Of a stretch of DNA of 64,000 nucleotides, positions 55,031-64,000 are shown piece after piece. The stretch covers positions 137,069,635 to 137,133,634 of the forward strand of contig NW_026262668.1 in assembly GCF_021869535.1 (NCBI RefSeq), read 5' to 3'. Positions within the stretch are counted from its first letter, which is position 1. Each line of letters opens with the position of its first letter. The translations under genes were made by a program, and so were the position numbers. The notes under the pieces were generated by a model. That model was not told the DNA's origin. It saw nothing but the letters and a program-made list of their open reading frames with translations, and made no database searches. This stretch comes from Mytilus californianus. Its lineage: Eukaryota > Mollusca > Bivalvia > Mytilida > Mytilidae.

Positions 55031-56640
55031 ATGCCAAGTACTTGTTGTTGTGTACCTGGATGTCATTTAAGAGGAGGACATGCATTTCCAAATGACTTAA
55101 AAAGAAGGAAAAGTTGGATCAACGCCATGGCCCATACGCAGATTGGACGAGAACACGATGATATCGTGGAGTCCATCTCAATCAGCTGTTGTTTGCAAGG
55201 CACGTTTTACTGAAAAAGACTACGTGCAGGAAACTATTCATGGTAAAACTCTATTTTCTTTGTGAAATATATAGTTATATATGTAATCGCCATGCGAATA
55301 AACCAAAGTCTGTTTACAACCGCAATTATCGTTTTAGAATAAAAGGGGGTGGGTAATTCAAGACGTCATAATTTTTTGGATTACGATTCAATGTGATCTG
55401 TTTGAGATTTTTTGGTGATTGCTACAATTATAATGATTTCTTACAAGAGGTATATCATACTGAGAATTATTTTAGCAGTAATTATGCTAATGTAGTAATG
55501 ACAGGAATGCATAAGCTATGCCTCATAGACTTTCTTGAAAAATATCAATGACAATGTTAACAGGAACAAAACAATGACATGCTCTCATCTATATTATAGT
55601 TATTTAGGTACAAACAATGTACGTTTGTTGCATAAGTCTCTCATTGTTTGTCCTTTGGATTTACATAACATACATTGAATCAGGCAAACATAGTTTTATC
55701 CAGATTGTAATGAATAAATCTAGTTAATATTTCGCCAGGTAGTACAAAGTATACATTGCTAATGGAAGTTCATTTAATTATAAAAAAACTAATGTTTTAT
55801 AACCTTTTTCAGGGCGCAAACCCACCATACAGAGACTTAAGTCTACTGCAATTCCCAGCCTATTTTCCTGGACCAAGCAAGAGACTGAATTGTCCGCAAA
55901 AAGAAAAATCAGGGCAGTTTCCTGTGAAAACAAAAGAACTAAACTTGATGAATATTGTAGTAGAAATCTAGAGGAAAGTTTTGATTGTAAAGTTGGTTTT
56001 CCTGAAGAAGTCATTCATACTGCAGAAAGGATTTATGACTGTCCACCACCAACTGCCGAGCTAATGTTGAGCTTCACAGATGGAATTACGCAAACACCAT
56101 CAATGCCTATGTTTTTAACAGAGAATTTTGAAATGAAGACACGTGACACAGCCATGCATTTTTATACCGGTTTAGAGTTGTATACTAAATTTTTATTTGT
56201 TTTGACCACACTTGGTCCAGCAGCACATTGTTTGAGATACATATATTTTCAAATTGATAGGGTGTCAGTTGAAAATCAGTTTTTTTATGACTTTGATGAA
56301 ATTGAGGCATCATACAACCAACTTTGAACTGTCTAGATTCTAGATTGAATCTAGTGATAAGAATATTGTGTATACATGGATTGTTTTTATGTCTAAACAG
56401 TGGTGTGAGGCTAACACTTGGCCATCTAGTGGTTTAGTCAGGTATTTTTCACCATCCAACTTCAAATTAAAGTTTCCTACGACTTGGATTATTATTGACA
56501 GCCCAGAATATCCCGTGATAAAACCTAAAGCTCCTAGAGCTCAGGCAACCTTTTCATCAAATAAAAACAGAAACACTGAAAATTCTTGAATGTTCGACAC
56601 CTGGTGGTTTAGTCAACTATGTCTCTATGTCACATAGAGC
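55031..56640 (+). pseudogene. THAP-domain DNA transposase, intron-bearing and broken
   Basis: Exon 1 (55031-55244) opens with MPSTCCCVPGCHLRGG and HAFPNDLKRRKSWINAM, a THAP zinc finger. A frameshift near 55140 is needed to reach WSPSQSAVVCKARF, where the usual Cys-x2-His ends in Arg, so a zinc ligand is lost. Donor GTAAAA follows HG; acceptor TTTTTCAG at 55806-55813 joins exon 2 in phase (RKPTIQRLKSTAIPSLFSW). Next come TAMHFYTGLELYTKFLFVL and, after a stop at 56325-56327 and a frame change, IVYTWIVFMSKQWCEANTW and KFPTTWIIIDSPE (position of a catalytic Asp). STPGGLVNYVS follows after one more shift at about 56580. The order fits THAP-fused IS5/Harbinger-group (ISL2EU-like) transposases. Inactive. 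Confidence 0.8.
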
Positions 56641-57054
56641 GAATTATTGGACTTGGCAAAACATACAAAATTCTAATAAATCCTATGAATGGAACTGAAA
56701 CAAAACTTTCATCTGAAATAACATTTAGTTGTTTTATGTTGTGTAATTTTAGAACTTGTATTGTGCCAAAGGATGCATAAATAAAAGTGACGCAATGAAT
56801 TTTGTTCTGATATATATATATTTACAATTACATGCACATGTAAATTGTAATGCATATAAAAATAAGGAGATGTGGTATGATATTCAGTGAGTTTATCAAA
56901 CTAAAGTGCATAAGAAATGGGTTTAAGCAGTTACAGGTGTTATTGTCACCGTACAATCTCCAACAATGAGAAAAACTCGTACCCTGTAAAAAATTTCAGA
57001 GATCTTACAACTAAGTTTTGTTGTCTCACCTTGACTTTGGTGAATTTTTTATAT
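56641..57054. other. unassigned intergenic sequence
   Basis: Contains a short AATAAGGAGATGTGGTATGA remnant at about 56862; nothing else. Confidence 0.45.
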
Positions 57055-57660
57055 CTGTTGATGTAAATATAAAAAAGAAGATGTGGTATGATTGCCAATG
57101 AGACAACTCTCCACACATGCACAAGAGACCAAATGACACAGAAATTAACAGCTATAGGTCACAGTACGGCCTTCAACAATGAGCAAAGCCCATACCGCAC
57201 AGTCAGCTATAAAAGGCCCAGAAATGACAATGTAAAACAATTCAAACAAGAAAACTAACGGCCTATTTTATGTAAAAAAATGAACAAATATAACAAATAT
57301 GCAACACATAAACAAACGACAACCACTGAATTACACTTTTTTAGGCTTCTGACTTGGGACATGCACATACATGTACATACAGAATGTGGCGTGCTTAAAC
57401 ATGTTAGCGGGATCCCAACCCTCCCCCTAACCTGGGACAGTGGTGTAACAGTACAATATAAGAAAGAACTATAAAAATCAGTTGAAAGAGGCTAAACTCA
57501 TCAGATGGATAAATACAAATACAAGTGGACGTGGTCTGGTAGTTGTACATCCAAACAACAAAAAGACACTAAGTACAAATCTGAGAGTACTCGCAGTTAC
57601 TGACAGCTTGTTCAAAGCCACTAACAACTGATAAAAAAATCTTGCATCTAAGACTAAATT
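57055..57660 (-). mobile_element. GATGTGGTATGA-family repeat, longest copy
   Basis: On the plus strand: AAAGAAGATGTGGTATGATT, GCCAATGAGACAACTCTCCA, CAGTACGGCCTTCAACAATG, AAACATGTTAGCGGGATCCC, then AACTGATAAAAAAATCTTGC. The far part (GTACTCGCAGTTACTGACAG) corresponds to 60510-60560 on the plus strand, so the family is at least 600 bp long. Confidence 0.7.
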
Positions 57661-58164
57661 ATCAATCCGTAAGCTCCCTTTAGAATTTTATAAGTTTTAG
57701 ATTTTACATTTCTGAGTTATGGGGTTTTATTCATTAAAAAAGGGGGGATTTTCCAGTTTTTGGACAACAACTCAAAAATGCTTTAAGCAGTTCACATGAA
57801 ACTTTGGTGAATTATTTATAGCTATTGATGTAATCTCCCTATTGATTTTCATAAATTTCAAATATGACATTGAGAAGAAATTGAACTTTATTTGTTTATA
57901 GTCTGGCAACAGATTTATTAAGTATTGCACAACAGCAAGAAATCTTTAATTGAATATAAATTCGATTCATATAACCGATTTCAAGTTCATTGACTACATT
58001 TATTCAGAAACTATAATATGTCAAATATTTAATTACAATCCAAATTCAGACCTGTATCAAGCTTGAATATTGTGTCCATTTTTGCCCCAGCTGTTCAGGG
58101 TAGTACCTCTGCGGGTGTATCCAGCTGCGCTCAGCGAATCAGTTTATTTCTTAATTAAGAACTC

Positions 58165-59795
58165 CTTTTTATACGACTGCAAAAAAAATTTTGTGGGTCG
58201 TATATTGGTATGACGTTGTCGTTGTCCGGCGTCGTCGTCCGAAGACACATTAGTTTTCGCACTCTAACTTTAGTTTAAGTGAATGGATCTCAATGAAATT
58301 TTAAAATAAGGTTCAATACCACAAAAGGAAAGTGGGGATTGATTTTGGGGGTTATGGTACCAACAGTTAAGGAATTAGGGGCCAAAAAGGGGCCAAAAAT
58401 AAGCATTTTTGTAACTTCCAGACATAACTTGTGTGTAAGTGTATGGATCTCTCTGACATTGTACCACAAGGTTCCATATCACAAAGGGAATGCTGGAATT
58501 GATTTTTGGGGGTAATGGCCTCCAAATTTTAGGAATTAGGGGCCAAAAAGGGGCAAAAAACAAGCATTTTTCTAGTTTCATTACAATAACTTGTGTGCAA
58601 GTCTATGGATCTCTCTGACATTGTATCACAAGGTTCCATATCACAAAAGGAATGCTGGGATTGAATTTGGGGGTAATTGCCTCCAAATTTTAGGAATTAG
58701 GGTCCAAAAAGGGGCAAAAAACAAGCATTTTTCTAGTTTCATGGCAATAACTTGTGTATAAGTGTATGGATCTTTATGAAATTGTACTACAAGGTTCCAT
58801 ATCACAAAGGGAAAGCTGGAATTGAGTTTGGGGGTAATTGCCCAAAAAGTTTAGGAATAAGGGGCCAAAAATAAGCATTTTTCTAGTTTCCAGACAATAA
58901 CTTGTGTTCAAGTGTATGGATCTCTCTGAAATTGTACTGCAAGGTACCATACCACAAAGGGAATGCTGGGATTGATTTTGGGGGTAATTGCCTCCAAATT
59001 TTAGGAATTAGGGGCCAAAAAGGGGCAAAAAACAAGCATTTTTCTAGTTTCATGACACTAACTTGTGTGTAAGTCTATGGATCTCTCTGACATTGTATCA
59101 CATGGTTCCATGTCACAAAGGGAATGCTGGGATTGATTTTGGGGGTAATTGCCTCCAAATTTTAGGAATTGGGGGCCAAAAAGGGGCAAAAAACAAGCAT
59201 TTTTCTAGTTTCATGGCAATAACTTGTGTGTAAGTGTATGGATCTTTATGAAATTTTACTACAAGGTTCCATATCACAAAGGGAAAGCTGGGTTTGAGTT
59301 TGGGGGTAATTGCCCTAAACGTTTAGGAATTTGGGACCAAAAAGGGGCAAAAAAACAAGCATTTTTCTAGTTTCCAGACAATAACATGTGTTCAAGTGTA
59401 TGGATCTCTCTGAAATTGTACTGCAAGGTACCATACCACAAAGGGAAGGCTGGGATTGAGTTTTGGGGTGATGAATCATAAGGGGGTTCAAAAAATTTGG
59501 GGGAGGGGATTCTTTTTCCTTTTTTTTCTTTAAAATTTTCCATTTTAAATTGGTTATTTCTGATTTATATATAAAAGCAAATAATAATGATATGGTTTGA
59601 ATAGGTAAATTAAATTTTTTTAAGTATCTTAGACCACTTTCATTCTGTGTCAGAAACCTATGCTGTGTCAAATATTTAATTACAATCCAAATTCAGTGCT
59701 GAATCAAGCTTGAATGTTGTGTTCATACTTGCCCCAACTGTTCAGGGTTCGACCTCTGCGGTCGTATCAATGTGCGCCCCAGCGGAGCATTTTAT
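58165..59795 (+). mobile_element. TATACGACTGCAAA-family element, copy 2 (longer)
   Basis: The ends match copy 1 (27875-29385): TTTTTATACGACTGCAAAAA at the left, and GTTCAGGGTTCGACCTCTGC then AGCGGAGCATTTTATTTC at the right. The core has about seven units of 155-160 bp against about five in copy 1, so unit number varies between copies. No ORF; a GTCGTTGTCCGGCGTCGTCG stretch near the left end parallels other tandem-core families. Confidence 0.82.
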
Positions 59796-60036
59796 TTCAT
59801 TCATAAATTACTTTATGCTTGGAAATATAATTTTGCTTGGAGTTGAAAGAGTTGACATGTTGCAATGTACATTTACTCTACATAGTTCTATGGTACCAAA
59901 TCAAAAGTTTATATAAAGAAAGAAGTCAAAGGTTTCCCATCATAGTTAGTTACATACATTTTTTTTTGTACCTGAGGTCGTTGAATATAGATCATTATAT
60001 AAATAAGGAGATGTGTTATGATTGCCAATGAAAAAA

Positions 60037-60235
60037 CTAAGGATTTTCTTATCCAAGGAATAGATTACCTTAGCCGTATTTGGCACAACTTTTTGGAATT
60101 TTGGGTCCTCAATGCTCTTCAACTTTGTACTTGTTTGGCTTTGTTACTATTTTGATCTGAACGTCACTGATGAGTCTTATGTAGACGAAACACACGTCTG
60201 GCGTATTAAATTATAATCCTGGTACCTTTGATAAC
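60037..60235 (+). mobile_element. roughly 200-bp dispersed element carrying a hammerhead motif, copy 2
   Basis: It matches 4806-5025 throughout. It ends AATCCTGGTACCTTTGATAA. A short GATGTGGTATGA-type end lies just upstream. Confidence 0.78.
60160..60205 (+). ncRNA. hammerhead ribozyme motif, copy 2
   Basis: CTGATGA is at 60167-60173, helix II GTC/GAC at 60174-60176 and 60184-60186 with loop TTATGTA, and GAAA at 60187-60190. Helix III is A90-T97 and C91-G96 (60100 numbering), closing ACAC; cleavage is expected after C60198. Helix I has six pairs (60161-60166 with 60199-60204; one G-T). Compared with copy 1, the change C40 to C62 opposite G60203 restores pairing in helix I, which supports selection on structure. 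Confidence 0.75.
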
Positions 60236-60695
60236 TAATTTGACTATAAACATAGATAAAAAAGGTACAAACTGGACATAATGCACTAGTTCATAAACAA
60301 GTGAGAACAATCGCTTTCATATAGTGCTCAGAATATGACATTCATAAAACTTATTCAATATCATTAGAGAACTCTAAATCTTAAATACTGAAAGCCACCT
60401 CTGATAAGTACACTGTACTATGCAAGATAATGATATAACTGGACTTAAAATACACACAACCTGTAATTAACTGCCTTTACAGCGCTTTCGTGCTTTGATT
60501 TTATTAGTTGTTATTGGCTTTGAACTATCTGTTAGTAACTACGAGTACTCTCAGATCTGTACTTGGTGTCCTTTTTGTTGTTAGGGATGAGGGATGAATA
60601 AATACCCTGCCACGTCCGGTCTGTGTTTATGTTTTCCTGCTTTGTATAGATCTGATGAGTTCAGCCTTTTTCAACTGATTTGTATAGTTTGTTCT
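60236..60695. other. unassigned sequence, partly repeat
   Basis: 60500-60600 (TTAGTAACTACGAGTACTCTC) belongs to the outer part of the family at 57055-57660 in inverse orientation. The rest is unassigned. Confidence 0.5.
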
Positions 60696-61000
60696 TATGT
60701 TCTTATGTTGTGCTGTTACACCACTGTCCAAGGTTAGGGGAGGGTTGAGCGCTCAGAAACATGTTTAACCCCGCCATATTCTTTATGTGCCTACTGTTTT
60801 GTTATAAATTAGGCCGTTAGTTTTCTCAATTGAATTGTTTCATATTTTTCATGTCGGGGCCTTTTATAGCCGACTATACGGTATGGGTTTTTCTCATTGT
60901 TGAAGGCCGTACTGTTGCTTATAATTGCTTACATCCACTTTATTTGAAATTTGGCGGATAGTTGTCTCATTGGCAACCTACCTCATCTCCTTATTCTTAA
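60696..61000 (+). mobile_element. GATGTGGTATGA-family repeat, plus-strand copy
   Basis: Landmarks: TGTGCTGTTACACCACTGTC, AACATGTTTAACCCCGCCAT, AGGCCGTTAGTTTTC, GGGGCCTTTTATAGC, TTGTTGAAGGCCGTAC and AGTTGTCTCATTGGCAACC. The far end is decayed. Confidence 0.7.
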
Positions 61001-61096
61001 ACAATAGTGTTTTAGTGTATTATTTAATCTTCAAACACAAACATCAAGTCGTTAGAAGATTTGGAATTTTTATTATTGTCAAGGTAATAGGACAAA

Positions 61097-61213
61097 GGCC
61101 TGCGACTCATTTCACAAAAAATCGTACGAGTGAAAGTAATCGTAAGTCATGAACATTTCAGTATAACTTACGATCAATTTTAATCGTAAGATATTTTGTG
61201 AAATGAGCGCCAG
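61097..61213. mobile_element. small MITE with inverted ends
   Basis: CTCATTTCACAAAA at the left and TTTTGTGAAATGAG at the right are exact complements, about 70 bp apart, with AATCGTA / TACGA repeats inside. It is probably a Harbinger- or Mariner-type MITE remnant; class not assigned. Confidence 0.6.
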
Positions 61214-61299
61214 AGTCACTGATTCTGGAAGCTTGTAAACTAGGTAGGACTCAAGTCTTCGATCCAATCATTAGGGGCATATTCAGGATTTTCAAACTA

Positions 61300-62305
61300 G
61301 AGGCTCTCAAGAGCCTGTGTCGCTCACCTGTATTTACTGATGCTTTGGAAATCATGTAAAATAAGGTTAAAATCATAATTAATAGTATTAGATATTATAA
61401 TGATATCTAAGATAATAACAAAAAACTGCAAAATTTTTGTAAAATTACTAACTCAGGGGCAGCAACCCAACAACGGGTTGTCGGATTCGTCTGAAAATTT
61501 CAGGGCAGATAAATCTAAATCTGATGAACATTTTTGCCACCAGTCAGATTTGCTCTAAATGCTTTAGTTTCAGAGATATAAACCAAAAACTGCATTTTAC
61601 CCCATTGTTCTATTTTTAACCAAGTCGGCCATGATGATTGGAAGGCAGGGTCATCGGACAAAATTTTTAAACTAGATACCCTTATAATGATTATGGCAAA
61701 GTATGGTTAAATTTGTCTCAGTAGTTTCAGAGAAGAAGATTTTTGTAAAAGATTACAAAAATTTACAAAAAATTGTTAAAAATTGACTATTAAGGGCAAT
61801 AACTCCTAAAGGGGTCGACTGACAATTTTGGTCATGACAACTTATTTGTAGATGTTACTTTGCTGAACATTATTGCTGTTTACAGTTTATCTCTATCTAT
61901 AAATATATTCAAGATAATAACCAAAATCTACAAAATTTCAGGGGCAGCAACCCAACAACAGGTTGTCAGATTTGTCTGAAAATTTCAGGGCAGATAGATC
62001 TTGACCTGATAATCAGTTTTACCCCGTCAGATTTACTCTAAATGCTTTGGTTTCAGAGATATAAGCCAAAATCTACATTTTACTCCTTTGTTCTATTTTT
62101 AGCCATGGTGGCCATCTTGGTTGGTTGGCGGGGTCATCGGACACATTTTTTAAACTAGATACCCTAATGATGATTGTGGCCAAGTTTGGTTAAATTTGGC
62201 CCAGTGGTTTCAGAGGAGAAGATTTTTGTAAAAAGCTAACGACGACGGACGACGGACGCCAAGTGATGAGAAAAGCTCACTTGGCCCTTCGGGCCAGGTG
62301 AGCTA
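61300..62305 (-). mobile_element. GCTCACCTGGCCC-family element, minus-strand copy
   Basis: On the plus strand it begins GAGGCTCTCAAGAGCCTGTG + TCGCTCACCTG and ends GGACGCCAAGTGATGAG + the hairpin AGCTCACTTGGCCC-TTC-GGGCCAGGTGAGCT (14-bp arms, 62274-62305). Two internal units of about 500 bp share CAGGGGCAGCAACCCAACAA and GTCTGAAAATTTCAGGGCAG. Same family as 11344-12311. The terminal hairpin recalls Helitron-like 3' ends, but no CTRR rule can be tested here. Confidence 0.75.
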
Positions 62306-62369
62306 AAAAGGCGGGTGCGTAATTTTATACAAGTGCACACGCTAAATTATATCTCGTCTGGCTACGGAA

Positions 62370-62534
62370 AAGTGGCTATATTGATTCGTGTTGTCTTATG
62401 TACTTCTGAACAGGAATGGTGGTTATATTGGTTGGTGTTGTTTGGTGTACTTTTAAACAGGAAGGTTGGTGTTGTCTGATGAACCTCTGAATAGGAATGG
62501 TGGCTATATTGGTTGGTGTTGTGTGATGTACTAT
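62370..62534. repeat. short tandem repeat (about 45 bp)
   Basis: Three diverged units contain GAACAGGAATGGTGG, TATATTGGTTGGTGTTGT and GATGTAC. The array abuts the LTR end at 62535. Confidence 0.65.
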
Positions 62535-62995
62535 TGTAACACAACAAGATAGTTAGTTAACAGTTTATTTACGCCAAATGAGCCGATGTCCCATACAGTA
62601 AATACATAGGTATATATACAGAATATAACAGTTTGTCAAAGTTTCTATTAATTTGACAATAATAGTTTTAATTCTAAAGGTACATAGATGAATATCTATT
62701 AAGTTGACTCTAATTGACATGTTTTGACTAAGCTGGAAATTGATAGTTGTAGAATACACGTATGTCCAGTCTTTTAACTAATTGTTATTACAACATGTCA
62801 CCATCTGGTTTGCATGTAAACATGTTTTTAAAGTTATATGCAACTTAGTGGTCAATTAAAACAACCTTTCCCAAGGTCATGATTTTCTTAATAGATATTC
62901 CCCTGTATTTATTTTATTCAATTTAATAAACATTTTGAGAATATATAATCATAAATATAAATATATATATATTTTAAGCCCATCATATTGTCACA
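62535..62995 (-). repeat. 3' LTR of the element above
   Basis: About 461 bp with TGTGACA/TGTTACA termini. AATAAA is at 62569-62564. A matching 5' LTR would be expected several kb to the right, outside the window. Confidence 0.7.
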
Positions 62996-63381
62996 TTCCT
63001 CCCTTTCTTAAGAAATATAATTTTATATTTTAGTTAAAATCGGTGACAATATGAATGCTTACAAATTCCACAAAAAAACAATATTCATAAACAAAATCAT
63101 TTCAAAAGTTCAACAACATCTAAATGTCCAGCAATGTATAGTTCATACAATTCTTGTGTGAATAACTAAGTTGTTATAGTTCTATCATAACACTCCTCGT
63201 AACATCAAATATCGGAACTTCTTAATTCTAGAAAAAGGCGCAACCATCAACTGCGGACTGTCTTCATAACCCCGACTCCGGTGAACTGCTCCTCCGATCG
63301 TCGTTGTCAACTCCAACAATCCGTTTGTTTATCTGCAACGCCAATTCCCGTCATTCAGAAGTACTGCAACTACTCCGACTA

Positions 63382-63588
63382 TCGTTGATAACTCCGACCT
63401 CCATGTGATCCACCATCAGTCGTTGATATACTCCGACCTCCATGTGATCCACCATCAGTCGTTGATATACTCCGACCTCCATGTGATCCACCATCAGTCG
63501 TTGATATACTCCGACCTCCATGTGATCCACCATCAGTCGTTGATATACTCCAACCTCCATGTGATCCACCATTAGTCGTTGATATTAC
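63382..63588. repeat. 39-bp minisatellite, about 5 units, inside the LTR element
   Basis: Units of TCGTTGATATACTCCGACCT + CCATGTGATCCACCATCAG. On the element's sense strand this leaves a 13-residue repeat frame (MVDHMEVGVYQRL), stop-free for 73 codons. It lies between the last pol-like frame and the polypurine tract, where such elements normally have untranslated sequence. Confidence 0.88.
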
Positions 63589-63836
63589 TCCTAACTGACC
63601 TAGCTTACCTACACTGTTGATTCAGGGTCCCTGACTAGGTTGCTCAGTTATCACCGGCTGAAACAATTCAGGCAAATCTACCTGTGATGTTGTAGAACGA
63701 TTCCCTCTACCAATATAAAGTTATGTGATCGTATAGTTTTATTTACATCTAAACGTCTGCGTTGTCCAAAAATCAAAGCCAATATCCAGTGTTCTTTTCC
63801 AATCATCATTCTTGTGGTCAGTTAACTTGATTGCTA

Positions 63837-64000
63837 CTACTCATTGTTTGACAAGTTGAGTACTGGATAATGGTTCTTAGTGGCTGGTTCCAATAGTGGT
63901 GCAGCATCTCTGGAGGCAGTACCATCGCCCTCAACATTAGTTGACATCACTTGATCGCCACCAAGGTATCTTGTGACTATTTGAACCTCTTTATTATTAT
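63837..64000 (-). CDS. possible C-terminal end of the LTR element's polyprotein (partial)
   Basis: Open from the window edge for about 54 codons to TAG at 63839-63837. It contains VTRYLGGDQVMSTNVEGDGT and PATKNHYPVLNLSNNE. There is no diagnostic motif; the assignment rests on position upstream of the polypurine tract and LTR. Could be chance. Confidence 0.25.
   Translation of the reverse strand, partial: NNKEVQIVTRYLGGDQVMSTNVEGDGTASRDAAPLLEPATKNHYPVLNLSNNE

Larger units (their letters stand above)
62535..64000 (-). mobile_element. 3' part of an LTR retrotransposon (probably Ty3/gypsy), runs off the window
   Basis: On the minus strand: internal sequence from 64000 down to 62996, then a polypurine tract (TAAGAAAGGGAGGAA, 63010-62996), then an LTR beginning TGTGACAATATG at 62995 and ending TTGTTGTGTTACA at 62535. 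The LTR is about 461 bp with TG..CA ends and contains GTAAATAAACTG near its end as a possible poly(A) signal. The 5' LTR and most of pol lie beyond the right edge, so the target duplication cannot be checked. Confidence 0.72.

Overview
The window looks like nuclear DNA of a bivalve mollusc, most likely a marine mussel (Mytilus). The grounds are an AT-rich, intron-bearing genome saturated with repeat families that I associate with mussel genomes, plus animal-type genes. The species call is an inference from memory of those repeats; no database search was possible.

Two intact host genes are supported. (1) PGAP3, the GPI-anchor remodelling enzyme, lies on the minus strand from 38789 down to 26958. 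It has seven coding exons with consensus splice sites and consistent phases, giving 343 residues. (2) A single-exon RING / B-box / coiled-coil (TRIM-like) gene with a two-segment membrane tail lies on the plus strand at 47872-49197. All other protein-like sequence belongs to decaying mobile elements: a THAP-domain transposase (55031-56640), two C-terminal pieces of one reverse transcriptase family (21428-21783, 53985-54227), a LINE reverse transcriptase relic (42950-43485), a polyadenylated retro-insertion with a broken ORF and a perfect 15-bp target-site duplication (25149-26107), and the 3' end of an LTR retrotransposon running off the right edge (62535-64000).

Layout. 1-8 kb: repeats, including a tandem-core element and a roughly 200-bp element carrying a hammerhead-ribozyme motif. 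8-11.3 kb: an interlocked inverted-repeat structure containing a TIR element. 11.3-20 kb: scattered SINEs and intergenic sequence. 20.9-26.1 kb: three minisatellite arrays (40-, 29- and 39-bp units) alternating with a retroelement and the retro-insertion. 27-38.8 kb: PGAP3, whose introns hold mobile elements, minisatellites and an array built from its own third exon. 39-47 kb: MITE, SINE and LINE relics. 47.8-49.2 kb: the TRIM-like gene. 50-64 kb: a second copy of several of the same families, a THAP transposon and the LTR element.

The most interesting signals are: two matching hammerhead-ribozyme motifs in dispersed elements; a minisatellite made from the splice acceptor and first half of PGAP3 exon 3, later split by a mobile element; a group of superficially unrelated elements that share a tandem core of about 145-195 bp and a short ATGTCTCGC-like end motif; and the A-B-A'-B' interlocked palindromes at 8.0-11.3 kb.
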